The notes: a model not told the origin generated them from the letters alone. A DNA stretch of 36,234 nt from Candidatus Enterococcus wittei (GCF_002140175.1 NZ_NGMO01000002.1:349044-385277), one strand, 5' to 3'. Positions 7,246 to 16,486 are shown, counted from the first letter of the stretch. Numbers and translations are program-made.

Positions 7246-8664
7246 ATGACAATTAATTGGCAAAAAGAAGTAGAAGCACGTAAAGAAGACTTGCTTGAAG
7301 ACTTGAAAAATCTTTTACGAGTGAACAGTGAACGTGACGACTCAAAAGTAACACCGGATGCACCATTTGGACCTGGTCCCCGAGATGCATTGAAACACAT
7401 GCTAGCATACGGTGAACGTGATGGTTTTGTCGTGAAAAACGTGGACAACTATGCTGGACATATTGACCTTGGTGAAGGTGAGGAAACTTTAGGGATCTTT
7501 GGTCATATGGACGTGGTACCGGCAGGGGATGGCTGGGATACAGATCCTTATGAACCAGTAATCAAAGATGGAAAAATCTTTGCCCGGGGTTCAAGTGATG
7601 ATAAAGGTCCAAGTATGGCTGCTTATTATGCAATGAAAATCATAAAAGAGTTAGACTTAGAATTATCCAAAAAAGTTCGCTTTGTTGTTGGTAGTGACGA
7701 GGAAAGTGGCTGGGCAGATATGGCCTATTACTTTAAACACGAAGAAGAGCCAGACTTTGGTTTTTCACCAGATGCAGAATTCCCAATCATCAATGGTGAA
7801 AAAGGAAACGTTTCTTTCGCTTTTCGTTTCCAAGGAGACAATGCAGGAGATTACGTCTTGAAATCGTTTGTTTCTGGGTTGCGTGAAAATATGGTGCCTG
7901 GTACAGCCACAGCAAAATTAGAAGTACCAAGTGCTGAAGCGGCTATCGCATTAGAAGAAGCCTTCTACCGTTTTGTAGAAGCAAATCCAATTAGCGGCAC
8001 GATTGAAGCAGATCATACGTATGTTAAAATGAACGTTGTAGGAAAAGGGGCACATGGTGCGAGCCCACAATCTGGTATCAACGCTGGCTCATTCTTAGCA
8101 GCTTTCTTAGACAATTATGAATTCATCGGTTCAGCGAAACAATTTATCCATGTAGCTGCTACTTATGTCCATGAAGATTTTTATGGTGAAAAATTAGGGG
8201 TTGCTCATGAAGATGAGAAAATGGGTAAACTAACGATGAATGCGGGCTTATTTGCCTTTGAAGATAATGGAACAGAAGAAGATAACTTTATTAATATGAA
8301 TTTCCGTTTTCCTAAAGGAATAACTGTGGATGAATTAGAAAGTCGTCTGCAAAAAACAGTTGAAAACGAAGGTGCAATTGTTACTCGTGGTGCTCGGGTC
8401 ATGGAACCTCACTATGTACCAATGGATGATCCATTAGTAGCAACTTTGTTACAAGTCTATGAAGACCATACAGGTGAAAAAGGTTATGAACAAATTATTG
8501 GTGGTGGAACTTACGGGCGCTTATTGAAACGTGGTGTAGCTTACGGAGCAATGTTCCCAGGCTATACAGATACGATGCACCAAGCCAATGAATTCATGAG
8601 CTTAGATGATTTGTTCCGAGCAACAGCAATCTATGCAGATGCCATCTATCGCTTAGCGCGTTAA
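7246..8664 (+). CDS. pepV: Dipeptidase PepV (M20 family)
   Basis: 472 residues, the normal PepV length. Zinc ligands expected in the family are visible: GHMDVVPAG (H87, with D89), GSSDDKGP (D119), SDEESGW (E152-E153), SPDAEFP (D176) and a C-terminal TDTMHQANEF His. The enzyme is a cytoplasmic di-zinc aminopeptidase that cleaves dipeptides, including those with N-terminal beta-Ala or D-Ala in some species, and supports growth on imported peptides. Start at 7246 has GGAGG 8 nt upstream. Monocistronic: its own promoter and a strong terminator frame it. Confidence 0.93.
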   Translation: MTINWQKEVEARKEDLLEDLKNLLRVNSERDDSKVTPDAPFGPGPRDALKHMLAYGERDGFVVKNVDNYAGHIDLGEGEETLGIFGHMDVVPAGDGWDTDPYEPVIKDGKIFARGSSDDKGPSMAAYYAMKIIKELDLELSKKVRFVVGSDEESGWADMAYYFKHEEEPDFGFSPDAEFPIINGEKGNVSFAFRFQGDNAGDYVLKSFVSGLRENMVPGTATAKLEVPSAEAAIALEEAFYRFVEANPISGTIEADHTYVKMNVVGKGAHGASPQSGINAGSFLAAFLDNYEFIGSAKQFIHVAATYVHEDFYGEKLGVAHEDEKMGKLTMNAGLFAFEDNGTEEDNFINMNFRFPKGITVDELESRLQKTVENEGAIVTRGARVMEPHYVPMDDPLVATLLQVYEDHTGEKGYEQIIGGGTYGRLLKRGVAYGAMFPGYTDTMHQANEFMSLDDLFRATAIYADAIYRLAR

Positions 8665-8762
8665 GATGATTTTTAACGCAATCTCAAGTTATCTTAACAT
8701 CAAGAAATGTAAAATCCTAAAGTATATCATTTATAGAAATCAAAATTAGACTAAGATAGAGA

Positions 8763-8820
8763 AAGCGGCGTGTTTTGTGGTCTTCCTGCGTGAAGATGCA
8801 CAAAATATGCCGCTTTTTTA
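8763..8820. terminator. Long bidirectional terminator between pepV and the LPXTG gene
   Basis: AAAGCGGC...GCCGCTTTTTT with inner pairing (TGTTTTGTG/CACAAAATA and TCTTC/GAAGA). Both sides carry A/T tracts, so it can serve the convergent pair. An additional outer dyad (ATCAAAATT/AATTTTGAT) surrounds it at about 8738-8834. Confidence 0.85.
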
Positions 8821-8893
8821 CTTGAATTTTGATTATTTTAAAGAAAAACTCGTAGGAGAATCTTTAAAAAATAAGTTTCTTTCTTTTTTGGGA

Positions 8894-10123
8894 CTAAGAA
8901 CGATTCTTGATTAGAATGGCTACACCTAAACTTAAGATAGAGAATCCTAAAGCAGTCAAAATATTGCTATTTAAGCTACCTGTTTTGGGCAATGTTGGGA
9001 CATTGGCTTGTGTAGTTGTATTAGAGGTCTCCTGACTTTCTGTAGTATCAGTATCAGAACTTTCTTGTCCAGGATTTTGATTAACTGATTTTAAATCACC
9101 GATCGTGAGAATGATTTCTGCATCTTGAGTACCATCTGTCGCTGTGATTTTATAGCGACCATCTTTAAGTTGATTGATTGCTTCGATCTCTGCATCCGCA
9201 TTTGAATCCGACTTCTTATATCCGTTTTCTAAAGCATAATCTTCTGTCATAACGATAATGTTGCTTCTAGTTATTCCTAAAAGAGCATCTAAGTCGGAGT
9301 GGTAGAGCTTATCAGAGTTTGCTGGATGGATCGCATAGACATATTCCGACTCAATAGTAAGTTCAAGATCATCTACATTACCAGAGTAATCAAAGTAGTC
9401 TTCAATTAGGTCTTCTTTCGTTAAAGTGAGCTCTTCACCAGCAGGTAGAGAAGGTTCCTCCTCAATAATTGACAGCTCGGGTTCTGTTTGCTCATCTGTT
9501 TGTTCGATTGAATCATCTATTGAATCTATCGTTGGTTTGAAGTCATTGGTTCTTCCAATCGATTCGCTCTCTGATGTTTCTGTAGATGCTTCTGTATGTA
9601 CAGTATCTTGAGTTTGTTGCGTTGTTACATCTGTTTTTTTGTAATAAATATCAAGGGTATAAGTATCTTTTAAAGCTTTTACTTCAAGCGTTTTTTGATC
9701 CTCTTCAAGTGGGGTCAATTCTGTTTCTAAATCTTCATCACGACTTTCGTCGCGATTTTTATCATGGTCTTCATCACGATCTAATACATAGCCCTCAATT
9801 TCCCAGCCATCAAAGGAAATCATTTTTATATTCAGTTTTTTTCCTTTTTCAGCTCGAAAAATAGATTTGCGAAAGGGCTTTTCGGGGTCTGCATCCCAAT
9901 AGCGGACAGTTATTTCACTAATTGTTTCTTTATTGTTTTCTATACTCGAGTCAGTTGTTTCTGTTGTGCTAGATTGCGTGACATCAGATGATGTAGAATC
10001 AGTTGTTTCTACGATAGAAGGTGTAGATGAGTCATTTGTTGAAGATTGGGTTGTTGGCTCATTGACAGCTAGCGTCAACGGTGCTAACAACGAAAATAGG
10101 GTGACGCTACTTACTAATTTCAT
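8894..10123 (-). CDS. LPXTG-anchored surface protein with Ser/Thr/Asp-rich stalk
   Basis: 409 residues. Residues 1-19 form a short Sec signal peptide. A Ser/Thr-rich low-complexity segment (to about 65) is followed by a beta-rich region (about 68-165, ITVRYWDADPEK... to ...TLDIYYKK) that recalls MucBP-like repeats. This region is interrupted by an unusual Asp/Arg/Glu run (DRDEDHDKNRDESRDED, about 114-130). A second acidic linker leads to a region around 225-350, and the sortase signal is LPKTG at 378-382, then a hydrophobic segment and a KNRS tail. Exported and attached to peptidoglycan by sortase A; probably an adhesin-like or scaffolding protein, but the ligand is unknown. Start at 10123 has GGAGG upstream. 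No neighbour suggests a pilus operon. Confidence 0.85.
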   Translation of the reverse strand: MKLVSSVTLFSLLAPLTLAVNEPTTQSSTNDSSTPSIVETTDSTSSDVTQSSTTETTDSSIENNKETISEITVRYWDADPEKPFRKSIFRAEKGKKLNIKMISFDGWEIEGYVLDRDEDHDKNRDESRDEDLETELTPLEEDQKTLEVKALKDTYTLDIYYKKTDVTTQQTQDTVHTEASTETSESESIGRTNDFKPTIDSIDDSIEQTDEQTEPELSIIEEEPSLPAGEELTLTKEDLIEDYFDYSGNVDDLELTIESEYVYAIHPANSDKLYHSDLDALLGITRSNIIVMTEDYALENGYKKSDSNADAEIEAINQLKDGRYKITATDGTQDAEIILTIGDLKSVNQNPGQESSDTDTTESQETSNTTTQANVPTLPKTGSLNSNILTALGFSILSLGVAILIKNRS

Positions 10124-10237
10124 TGTTTATTCTCCTCCACAACGCGCCAACTATTTCTATCGTAAGAAAAAATAGAAATCATAATTGGGGGTTGTTCTGC
10201 TATATTTTATTTACCTGATTATAGCTTTTAGGAGTTA

Positions 10238-10273
10238 AGTCCTTTCGTGTTCCAGCACGAAGGGACTATTTTT
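10238..10273 (+). terminator. Strong plus-strand hairpin with T tail, no gene before it
   Basis: AGTCCTTTCGTG / CACGAAGGGACT with loop TTCCAG, then ATTTTT. The T tail is on the plus strand, but no plus-strand gene lies upstream; only the start of the minus-strand LPXTG gene does. It could end a short transcript or be part of the LPXTG gene's leader. Confidence 0.6.
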
Positions 10274-11028
10274 AACGAAAAAATCCAGATTTTATTTAGA
10301 GATGATTTTTTTCTCTTCTAGTTCTATCAAGTGAAAATGATAAATTTTCTTGTCTAGACTTATCCAACTGGTTGTAAATCCTATAGAGTACTCCAGCAAA
10401 AAACACCTTTTTCCACTTATATATTCCATAGGTATACCACAGACCTTTGACTGTGGTTCATTAAATAGTAAGTAAATTCTATTTGAGCCTGGTGATTTTA
10501 GTTATGTATGGGGGATAATGTGCTTATCCATAGAAATATGTATGTATTTGATAACGTCGTAACAATTATAAAATATCAACTTGTCTTCATTCACATAGCA
10601 ATATAACTTGCTTTTACTTTTTAGATGGGTACGCAAGAAATTCCTATCCTGTATAAATATCATACAGGAACATGCGTGAAAGTTCAATAAGTGAGTGTAT
10701 AATCATGAACTGATTCGTAAAAGAAAATAGGATCATAATCAATAAAAATAATAGGTTGAAAGAAGTTAAATATGCTAGATAGCTGATGTTCAGACTTATA
10801 GAAATTTATTGGAAAGAATAAAATTTCTTAATTTATATTTTGAAAATGATTGGAAAAATTTGAAAAATCAAAATATTTAAACCATAAATTACCAAAGGAA
10901 AGCTTTTAAGTTATCTGATTATCAGTGTCACTAATCTAATGAAGAATTCTATGCAAAATTAATTGCTTTTGTGAAACAGATTTCTTTGATTGATTATAGA
11001 AAGAGAGTGGTTTTATGTGCTTAGCTCC
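10274..11028. other. Gene-poor AT-rich region with several inverted repeats
   Basis: No convincing coding frame. Visible hairpins: ACCACAG/CTGTGGT (10436-10457), and a larger one with inner TCCTGTAT/ATACAGGA (10647-10669) and outer ACGCA/TGCGT (10631-10677). A 61-codon minus-strand frame (10502-10687) overlaps these repeats, is Cys/His-rich without a good ribosome site, and resembles no family I know. Confidence 0.4.
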
Positions 11029-11094
11029 TAAAAATAAGCCGAAAATATCAAAAATAGTTCTGCACGTTTTCAATATTCTTAGGCTTATTTTTTT
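11029..11094 (-). terminator. Terminator of the PH-domain gene
   Basis: Inverted repeat AAAATAAGCC (11031-11040) / GGCTTATTTT (11082-11091), with further ATAT/ATAT pairing inside. On the minus strand the last arm runs into TTTTTAG; the plus strand also ends in a long T run, so it may work both ways. Confidence 0.5.
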
Positions 11095-11168
11095 AAGGTG
11101 TTTTTTTTGGAACATTGTTTCTTCGCTTAAGTGATTCACACTATTTTTGTTCCATTCACTTAGTGTAA

Positions 11169-11549
11169 TTATTGTAAAACAGCTGAAGCTAGTGCTTGCT
11201 GAATGGCAATAATATTTTTATCTTTCCGAAATTGTAATGATTCAGCCGGTAACTCTGCGCTGGAGATCCAGATTTTTAATTCTGCATCTAAATCAAAATG
11301 TCCAGCGGTTTCGACGGAAAAGCGAGAAATTGATTTGTACGGAATGGATTTGTAGGAAACTTTTTTTCCAGTAACACCTTGCTTATCCACGACGATTAAA
11401 CGTTTATCCGTAAATACAATTAGATCTCGAACGAGTTTGAAGGCTAATTCTACTTTCTCATTTGGAATAAGAAATTCTTGAATCTCTCTCGTACTGTTAG
11501 TTGTATCCATTTGAGTCGCATTCCCCATCAGGCCATCAAAAATACCCAT
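11169..11549 (-). CDS. Bacterial PH-domain protein (YvbH-like bPH fold)
   Basis: 126 residues, essentially one bacterial pleckstrin-homology domain (about 25-122): IPNEKVELAFKLVRDLIVFTDKRLIVVDKQG is the typical strand pair with an FTDKRLI core, ending in an amphipathic helix IIAIQQALASAVL. No signal or membrane segment, so it is cytoplasmic. The family is widespread in Firmicutes; biochemical role not defined. Start at 11549 has AAGGAGTG upstream. Monocistronic. Confidence 0.85.
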   Translation of the reverse strand: MGIFDGLMGNATQMDTTNSTREIQEFLIPNEKVELAFKLVRDLIVFTDKRLIVVDKQGVTGKKVSYKSIPYKSISRFSVETAGHFDLDAELKIWISSAELPAESLQFRKDKNIIAIQQALASAVLQ

Positions 11550-11727
11550 CCTATCACTCCTTGAATAAATATCATAAAAACAAGTTAAAGCAAATGTCTT
11601 TTCTTTTATTTTAGCAGAGCTTGAGATTCAAATGGAACTTTATAATTCGGATACCAGAAAAAATAGAAGAATCAAGGGGAACGAAATCCCAATGATGGGA
11701 GGTAAAGTAGGTTTTCAAGCAGTCTAT

Positions 11728-11781
11728 AAAACCCGAGCAATTCAAATAGGATTTCGCCTTTCGTTGAATTGCTCGGGTTTT
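11728..11781. terminator. Bidirectional terminator, near-perfect 18-bp stem
   Basis: AAAACCCGAGCAATTCAA / TTGAATTGCTCGGGTTTT, loop about 18 nt, with A/T tracts on both sides. On the minus strand it ends the glycosyltransferase cassette, 23 bp after the last stop. Confidence 0.88.
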
Positions 11782-11803
11782 CTCTTGTAGTTGTCTCTAG
11801 TAG

Positions 11804-13024
11804 CTATGAGTCTGATTTTCCATGCATTTGTTTATTGTAGGGATCTTCCCTTAGATCTGGAGGAATCAGAAAAGCAAAAGCGCAAAGTAGAGCAAAAGTA
11901 GTGATCATTTGTTCTCGATAGGTAAACCAATAATGGATCTGTGAATGATTGGCAAGGATATTGAACCAAATATAAGGTGTCAATGCAATCACACCAAATA
12001 AGATAAAATCGGTATAGGAGCGTATCTTTGTTCGTTTTCGGATTGCTATAATAAGAAAAATCAAGCAAGTTGCGCCAAGGATCAGTAAAGTCACCTTAGG
12101 GTACATGAGAGAAATATTTTTTCTTAACATGTCTAGACGTTGCAAAGGATAGTCTTCATTCCCTTCAGTACGGAATAAAATTTGGGTAATCGCATCTTTG
12201 ATGACGTTTTGTTTTAAAACAATTGATGCAATTAACCATTTTGCAAACCAAGTAAGGCCATAACCGATACCCCAAAAAATACCAGAAAATAATAAACGTC
12301 CAAACTGTTTTTGTGTATTTTCACGTTTAATTGTTGGGTATTTATTATGAAGATAAAAGAACAAAATAACTGGAATTCCCCATGAAATGAGTGGAGTAGT
12401 CAACAAATCCAAAAAATTAGTCAATGAACCGATAATAAAAAAGAATAGAAACATGGATGATGACTTTTCTACTAATCTTGGTTTGATAAGCATTAGTAGC
12501 GTAATAAACAAGGTGAAAATCCAGAGATTCGCATATTGCATACTAAAGAAAAAAGTGGCGGCATTTCCAACTGCTAAAGTAATCAAAAAAGCAATTCCAG
12601 CATAAATGTCACTACGCTTGATTAGATAGTAACTAGTTAATCCAATCAGCAGAAAGAGAATAACAGCGTAAATCATACGGATACTACCTAAACTCATAAA
12701 AACGAGTAATGGACGTAAAAAGACTTGATAACCGTGCCAGTAACGTGGATAGTTATCCATAGACATAGTATTTTCTATTGTGCTTAATTCGAGACTTTTC
12801 TTTGTTTTTCTAATCATTAGTCGATCGGTAAAATTATCTCGTTTTGAGCCAGTATTTCCTTCGTTAATGGATGGATATAAACCTTCCTTTTCAATCATTG
12901 CTATGGATTTCTCAGCATTTGTTTGAATAAACTGTTGGGGAATACTAAATGATAGTATCAACAAAGAACAATAACTAATTAATAAAATGAAAAATGTGAG
13001 ACTAATTTTTTTCAGTAGCTTCAT
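11804..13024 (-). CDS. Multi-pass membrane protein, probable GT-C-like cell-envelope glycosyltransferase
   Basis: 406 residues. A first membrane segment (about 5-28) is followed by a roughly 65-residue polar extracytoplasmic loop, then 8-9 membrane segments. The architecture (TM1, large outer loop, multiple TMs) is that of lipid-phosphate-sugar-dependent GT-C enzymes such as GtrC/GtrII, but no catalytic motif can be named with confidence. Start at 13024 has AGGAG 6 nt upstream and the gene overlaps the preceding stop by 23 nt, so the two membrane proteins are translationally coupled. Last gene of the cassette started by the GtrB-like transferase. Confidence 0.6.
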   Translation of the reverse strand: MKLLKKISLTFFILLISYCSLLILSFSIPQQFIQTNAEKSIAMIEKEGLYPSINEGNTGSKRDNFTDRLMIRKTKKSLELSTIENTMSMDNYPRYWHGYQVFLRPLLVFMSLGSIRMIYAVILFLLIGLTSYYLIKRSDIYAGIAFLITLAVGNAATFFFSMQYANLWIFTLFITLLMLIKPRLVEKSSSMFLFFFIIGSLTNFLDLLTTPLISWGIPVILFFYLHNKYPTIKRENTQKQFGRLLFSGIFWGIGYGLTWFAKWLIASIVLKQNVIKDAITQILFRTEGNEDYPLQRLDMLRKNISLMYPKVTLLILGATCLIFLIIAIRKRTKIRSYTDFILFGVIALTPYIWFNILANHSQIHYWFTYREQMITTFALLCAFAFLIPPDLREDPYNKQMHGKSDS

Positions 13025-14789
13025 ATGAATCTCCTATCGTTTCATTGTTTTTTTCAAGTAAGAAGGGCGCTATGAGGTAAATAGGTAAGGCAAGTGCCAG
13101 AATAAAGACATAGCGTAAACTAAAAGCAACAGGAGTAGCAATCATTATTGTTAGAAAAACCAATAATCCGGGTAATAAAAGTACAATAGTTTTTTTGTTC
13201 CTAATGATAACTGCCAGCAATAGGCTGAACAAAACCCACCACAATAAAGTACCAGAGCCAAAGAAATTTCGTTGCGCAATAATCCTTTCCATACCTGAAT
13301 TTCCAGTGTAACGGGCAATCAAGTCGGCTTGTTTTATTCCATAACTATTGGTATTCACGCGCGTATCTAAAAAACCATAACTGTTTTTAACATTCGGAAT
13401 CCAAAAACCAAATGTATCTAGTATATAGGCATCTGTATAGATTTGGATATTTGACGGGAGGTTTCTAGCCCACAACATTAAAAATTCCTTTTTATGTTTA
13501 TTTAAAAACTCATTATTGAATTGTTTATGCCATTTGATGGGATCCGCTAAACTAGGCGCATAGACTTCATAAGATTCAAGTGGTAATAATTGGTTCATAA
13601 ATTCTTTGTCATGCTCTGACATCGTTCCATCCATCACAAGTGTTCGAGAAACTTGTTGTAATGGAATACCTAATTGTTCAGCCGATTGGGTAGGTGTGAT
13701 ATAACGAGCCATGAGTGGATGTATGACTAGACTAATTAATAGAATGTAGGTGAGTACAATTGGGACAAAAGCTTGGTATGACTTTCTTTTTATTGAAATC
13801 AAACCATAAACTACCCCTGTACCTAGGACTACATACAGACCATTGTTTCGTAAATAAGTGGTTAATAATGCTAAAATAAGTAAACGGACTTGTAGTGAAA
13901 ACGTTGGCTTATCCTTTTGACTGATGATATCGAATAGGGTCAGTGAAAATAATAAACAAGCAACTGAAAATAAAGTATCTTTTTGCATATTCAAGACATA
14001 GATCGGAAAAACAGGTGAAAGTGAAAAGTAGCCTAGAGAAATCATAATAGGGATCAAAGGTACTTTTTTCTTCATTAACCAACAAAGAGAATAACTAATC
14101 GATAATGCAGTTATTAAAGATTGCATCATAGAAAATAGAAAAACCCCGTGATTAATGGTTGATATAGGCAGTACATCAATAAAAAATTGAACAATCAATG
14201 TAAATAATATGGGATGATGATTGTTTAAAGGAGCATCACCGAGTGCTTGTCCAATTGAACTTAAAGAATCGGGTAAGACTACACCAGGATAAAGTGCTAA
14301 GGCATAAGGCAACCAAGAAATAAGTAAGATGGATGTGAAAAACAAAAAATATTTCCAGATGGATCTAGGTTTAGCTTTGTTTGAAGTAAAATAAGAGGTC
14401 AGGTCAGGTAATATCTTAATGATAAAACGTAGCATGAGTAAACAATAAATAAAGGTTGAAAGAAATACGAGAACTTGGAAAAAGCTAAACGTTGTAATCG
14501 ATGTTTCTTTATAACTCGCAGATACATGGGTGAATTGGATTCGCGTACCTGTTGCTAACGTTAAAGCAAACAAAGCTGAAAAAAACAAACATGCTATAGT
14601 TTGAAAATCAAATTCTAGGGAAAATAAATGAACTCCTAACTGTTTGTATACGATCCATAACAAGGAAATTAATACAAGAATCAAGGCTGGGTTCAAAGAA
14701 CCTAACCCATAAGCAGTGAAAAAGGAAATACCAAAAAATAAAAGAGTCAAAAAAAAGGCGGGTAGAAGGCGAGTCGTTTTTGTTTGCAT
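13002..14789 (-). CDS. Large polytopic membrane protein, DUF6020-like, probable GT-C glycosyltransferase
   Basis: 595 residues with about 12-13 membrane segments. The outer loop after the fourth or fifth segment carries LYPGVVLPDSLSSIGQALGD and NNHHPILFTLIVQFF: an Asp in the first large outer loop and an HHP motif. This arrangement is seen in DUF6020/GT-C proteins that use polyprenyl-phosphate sugars on the outer face of the membrane. A second large outer domain spans about 375-490. Start at ATG 14789 (AGGAGG 6-7 nt upstream); the TTG just before is less likely. It follows the GtrB-like gene by 15 bp. Likely decorates teichoic acid or a wall polysaccharide (inference). Confidence 0.65.
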   Translation of the reverse strand: MQTKTTRLLPAFFLTLLFFGISFFTAYGLGSLNPALILVLISLLWIVYKQLGVHLFSLEFDFQTIACLFFSALFALTLATGTRIQFTHVSASYKETSITTFSFFQVLVFLSTFIYCLLMLRFIIKILPDLTSYFTSNKAKPRSIWKYFLFFTSILLISWLPYALALYPGVVLPDSLSSIGQALGDAPLNNHHPILFTLIVQFFIDVLPISTINHGVFLFSMMQSLITALSISYSLCWLMKKKVPLIPIMISLGYFSLSPVFPIYVLNMQKDTLFSVACLLFSLTLFDIISQKDKPTFSLQVRLLILALLTTYLRNNGLYVVLGTGVVYGLISIKRKSYQAFVPIVLTYILLISLVIHPLMARYITPTQSAEQLGIPLQQVSRTLVMDGTMSEHDKEFMNQLLPLESYEVYAPSLADPIKWHKQFNNEFLNKHKKEFLMLWARNLPSNIQIYTDAYILDTFGFWIPNVKNSYGFLDTRVNTNSYGIKQADLIARYTGNSGMERIIAQRNFFGSGTLLWWVLFSLLLAVIIRNKKTIVLLLPGLLVFLTIMIATPVAFSLRYVFILALALPIYLIAPFLLEKNNETIGDSYEATEKN

Positions 14790-14804
14790 CAAAAAGCCTC
14801 CTAA

Positions 14805-15755
14805 TTATTTTCTTTTTTGCCGTTGCTCATGATAAACATGGTATAAGTTCAATTCGTATTCTTTTTTAGCATTTGTTACAACAGTATCTAAAATCATACC
14901 AGTGACTAATGACAATAAAGCGAGAATCATGAACCCAGTACTTAGAATCGCTGAAGGAACTTTCGTGATGAAGCTTGTCATCATAAATTCGCGAATTACT
15001 GGGATCCCAGTGATTAATCCTGCTAAAAAGAAGATAAGTGTCCAAATGTTGAAGAACATCATTGGTTTATAGTCTTTACACATTTTTATGATCATCATGA
15101 TCACTTTGAAGCCATCCGAGAATGTATTTAATTTTGATTCACTACCTTCTGGACGGTCACGATAATCGATAGGGACTTCAACGAGTTTGAATTTTTTATC
15201 TAAAGCATGGATCGTTAGTTCCGTTTCGATTTGAAAGCCTGAACTCATGATAGGGAAACTTTTGACAAAGACTCGATTAAATCCACGATAGCCAGTCATC
15301 ACGTCTTTGATTTCTGTTTTATATAAACGAGTGATCGTATTCTTTACTAAATTATTGCCAAAGTCGTGGAATGGTCGTTTATTTTCATCAAAATAAGTCC
15401 CATTAGAAAGACGATCACCAATCACCATATCCGCTTCTTCCGAACGCAATTTAGCTAGCAATTCATGAACAGCTTCAGCTGGGTAGGTATCATCTCCATC
15501 GACCATTAAATAATAATCAGCATCAATATCAAAAAACATCTGGCGGATGACATTTCCTTTTCCTTGACGAGGTTCTTTTTTGACGATGGCCCCACCTTGT
15601 ACCGCAAGTTTATATGTCTGATCCGTTGAATTATTATCATAAACATAAATATCAGCTGTAGGTAATTCTCTTTTGAAATCAGTAATAACAGTTGAGATTG
15701 TCGCTTCCTCATTATAGCAAGGAATAAGTACAGCGATTTTTTCTTGTTGATCCAT
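14805..15755 (-). CDS. GtrB/DPM1-like polyprenyl-phosphate glycosyltransferase (GT2)
   Basis: 316 residues. GT-A domain (1-220) with IAVLIPCYNEEATI at the start, YDNNSTDQT, the DGDDTYPA metal-binding DXD-type motif and MTGYRGFNRVF. Two C-terminal membrane segments (about 235-258 and 268-292) anchor it. Members transfer a sugar from a nucleotide donor to undecaprenyl phosphate on the inner face of the membrane; the product is flipped and used by GT-C enzymes, which fits the two following genes. Start at 15755 has AGGAG 7-8 nt upstream; the longer reading to 15794 has none. No dedicated flippase gene is present. Confidence 0.85.
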   Translation of the reverse strand: MDQQEKIAVLIPCYNEEATISTVITDFKRELPTADIYVYDNNSTDQTYKLAVQGGAIVKKEPRQGKGNVIRQMFFDIDADYYLMVDGDDTYPAEAVHELLAKLRSEEADMVIGDRLSNGTYFDENKRPFHDFGNNLVKNTITRLYKTEIKDVMTGYRGFNRVFVKSFPIMSSGFQIETELTIHALDKKFKLVEVPIDYRDRPEGSESKLNTFSDGFKVIMMIIKMCKDYKPMMFFNIWTLIFFLAGLITGIPVIREFMMTSFITKVPSAILSTGFMILALLSLVTGMILDTVVTNAKKEYELNLYHVYHEQRQKRK

Positions 15756-15942
15756 GTTCCACTCTCCTAAATAAATGACAAAATTATAAACCAAGCATAC
15801 CGTATCCTTTGGTTTAATACCAGTTTTTAGAAAAAATCATCTAAATAAATAATCCTCTTTCCTCTATAAAAAGACCCCTTAAATAAATAGGTTGACGCCT
15901 ACATACTAAGGAATCTTTTTTATAAGAGATGATTGAGGACGC

Positions 15943-16287
15943 TTAGGAAGATTTTTTTCTTGTTATATTCAATACGGTACCAGTATAAGCATCTGCTAAA
16001 AATTCATAATAGACGACTTCACCATCTTCTATGCGAGAAATCCCACCACGATAAGCTTTTGAATGGATAGCAAATTTACGTGTCGGTTCTTTTTCGAAGG
16101 AAATCCATGAACCTTCAATAGATCCCTCATCTAAAAAAGCTTCTTTGATCGTGTGTAAAACTTCATCTGCAGATAATGTTTTTTTGCGATGATACCATAA
16201 CGTAGTCGCTACACCACTTAGTAATCCAAGACTAAGTCCTACAGCCAATCCACCTTTAAAATACGCTTGTTCGCTTTCTTCGTACAT
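15943..16287 (-). CDS. Small single-span membrane protein with PepSY-like domain
   Basis: 114 residues: a short N-terminus, one Gly-rich membrane segment (about 11-31, GGLAVGLSLGLLSGVATTLWY), then a cytoplasmic or outer domain in which LSADEVLHTIKEAF... and VVYYEFLADAYTGTVLNI match the PepSY pattern (ligand-like helix followed by a strand pair ending in D..TG.V). PepSY domains often inhibit or sense peptidases, and this gene is divergent from the aminopeptidase pepA. Start at 16287 has AAGGAGAG upstream. Function not established. Confidence 0.7.
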   Translation of the reverse strand: MYEESEQAYFKGGLAVGLSLGLLSGVATTLWYHRKKTLSADEVLHTIKEAFLDEGSIEGSWISFEKEPTRKFAIHSKAYRGGISRIEDGEVVYYEFLADAYTGTVLNITRKKSS

Positions 16288-16363
16288 GATGACTATCTCT
16301 CCTTTTTGTAAAGTTCCTGTGGCTTTATTTTACCACACTCTATGAATTTCTTTGAAATAAATA

Positions 16364-16391
16364 ACCGTATTGAAAGAAAATACGGTATAAT
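16364..16391 (+). promoter_or_regulatory. Candidate operator overlapping the pepA -10 element
   Basis: Perfect 8-bp inverted repeat ACCGTATT / AATACGGT separated by 7 bp (16364-16386); its right arm shares a base with TATAAT (16386-16391). On the minus strand TGGTAAAAT (16335-16327) gives the opposite promoter, for the PepSY gene. Repression of the divergent pair by one regulator is plausible. Confidence 0.45.
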
Positions 16392-16486
16392 AAACGTAAG
16401 AGATTTGTCTGAAAAAGATACTTATGGAAGATGAATCAACGCTAAAACCGAAAGGAGAATAGTCTGAAATTTAGACGAACAGGATT

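Noticed and set aside
9426..10175. Plus-strand frames opposite the LPXTG gene
   Set aside because: They arise from the complement of Ser/Thr/Asp-rich codons and have no ribosome sites.
10502..10687. Minus-strand 61-codon frame in the gene-poor region
   Set aside because: Overlaps the inverted repeats, has odd Cys/His/Tyr composition and no convincing ribosome site.
10936..11139. Minus-strand 67-codon frame
   Set aside because: Contains the hairpin that probably terminates the PH-domain gene; composition simply reflects AT-rich DNA.
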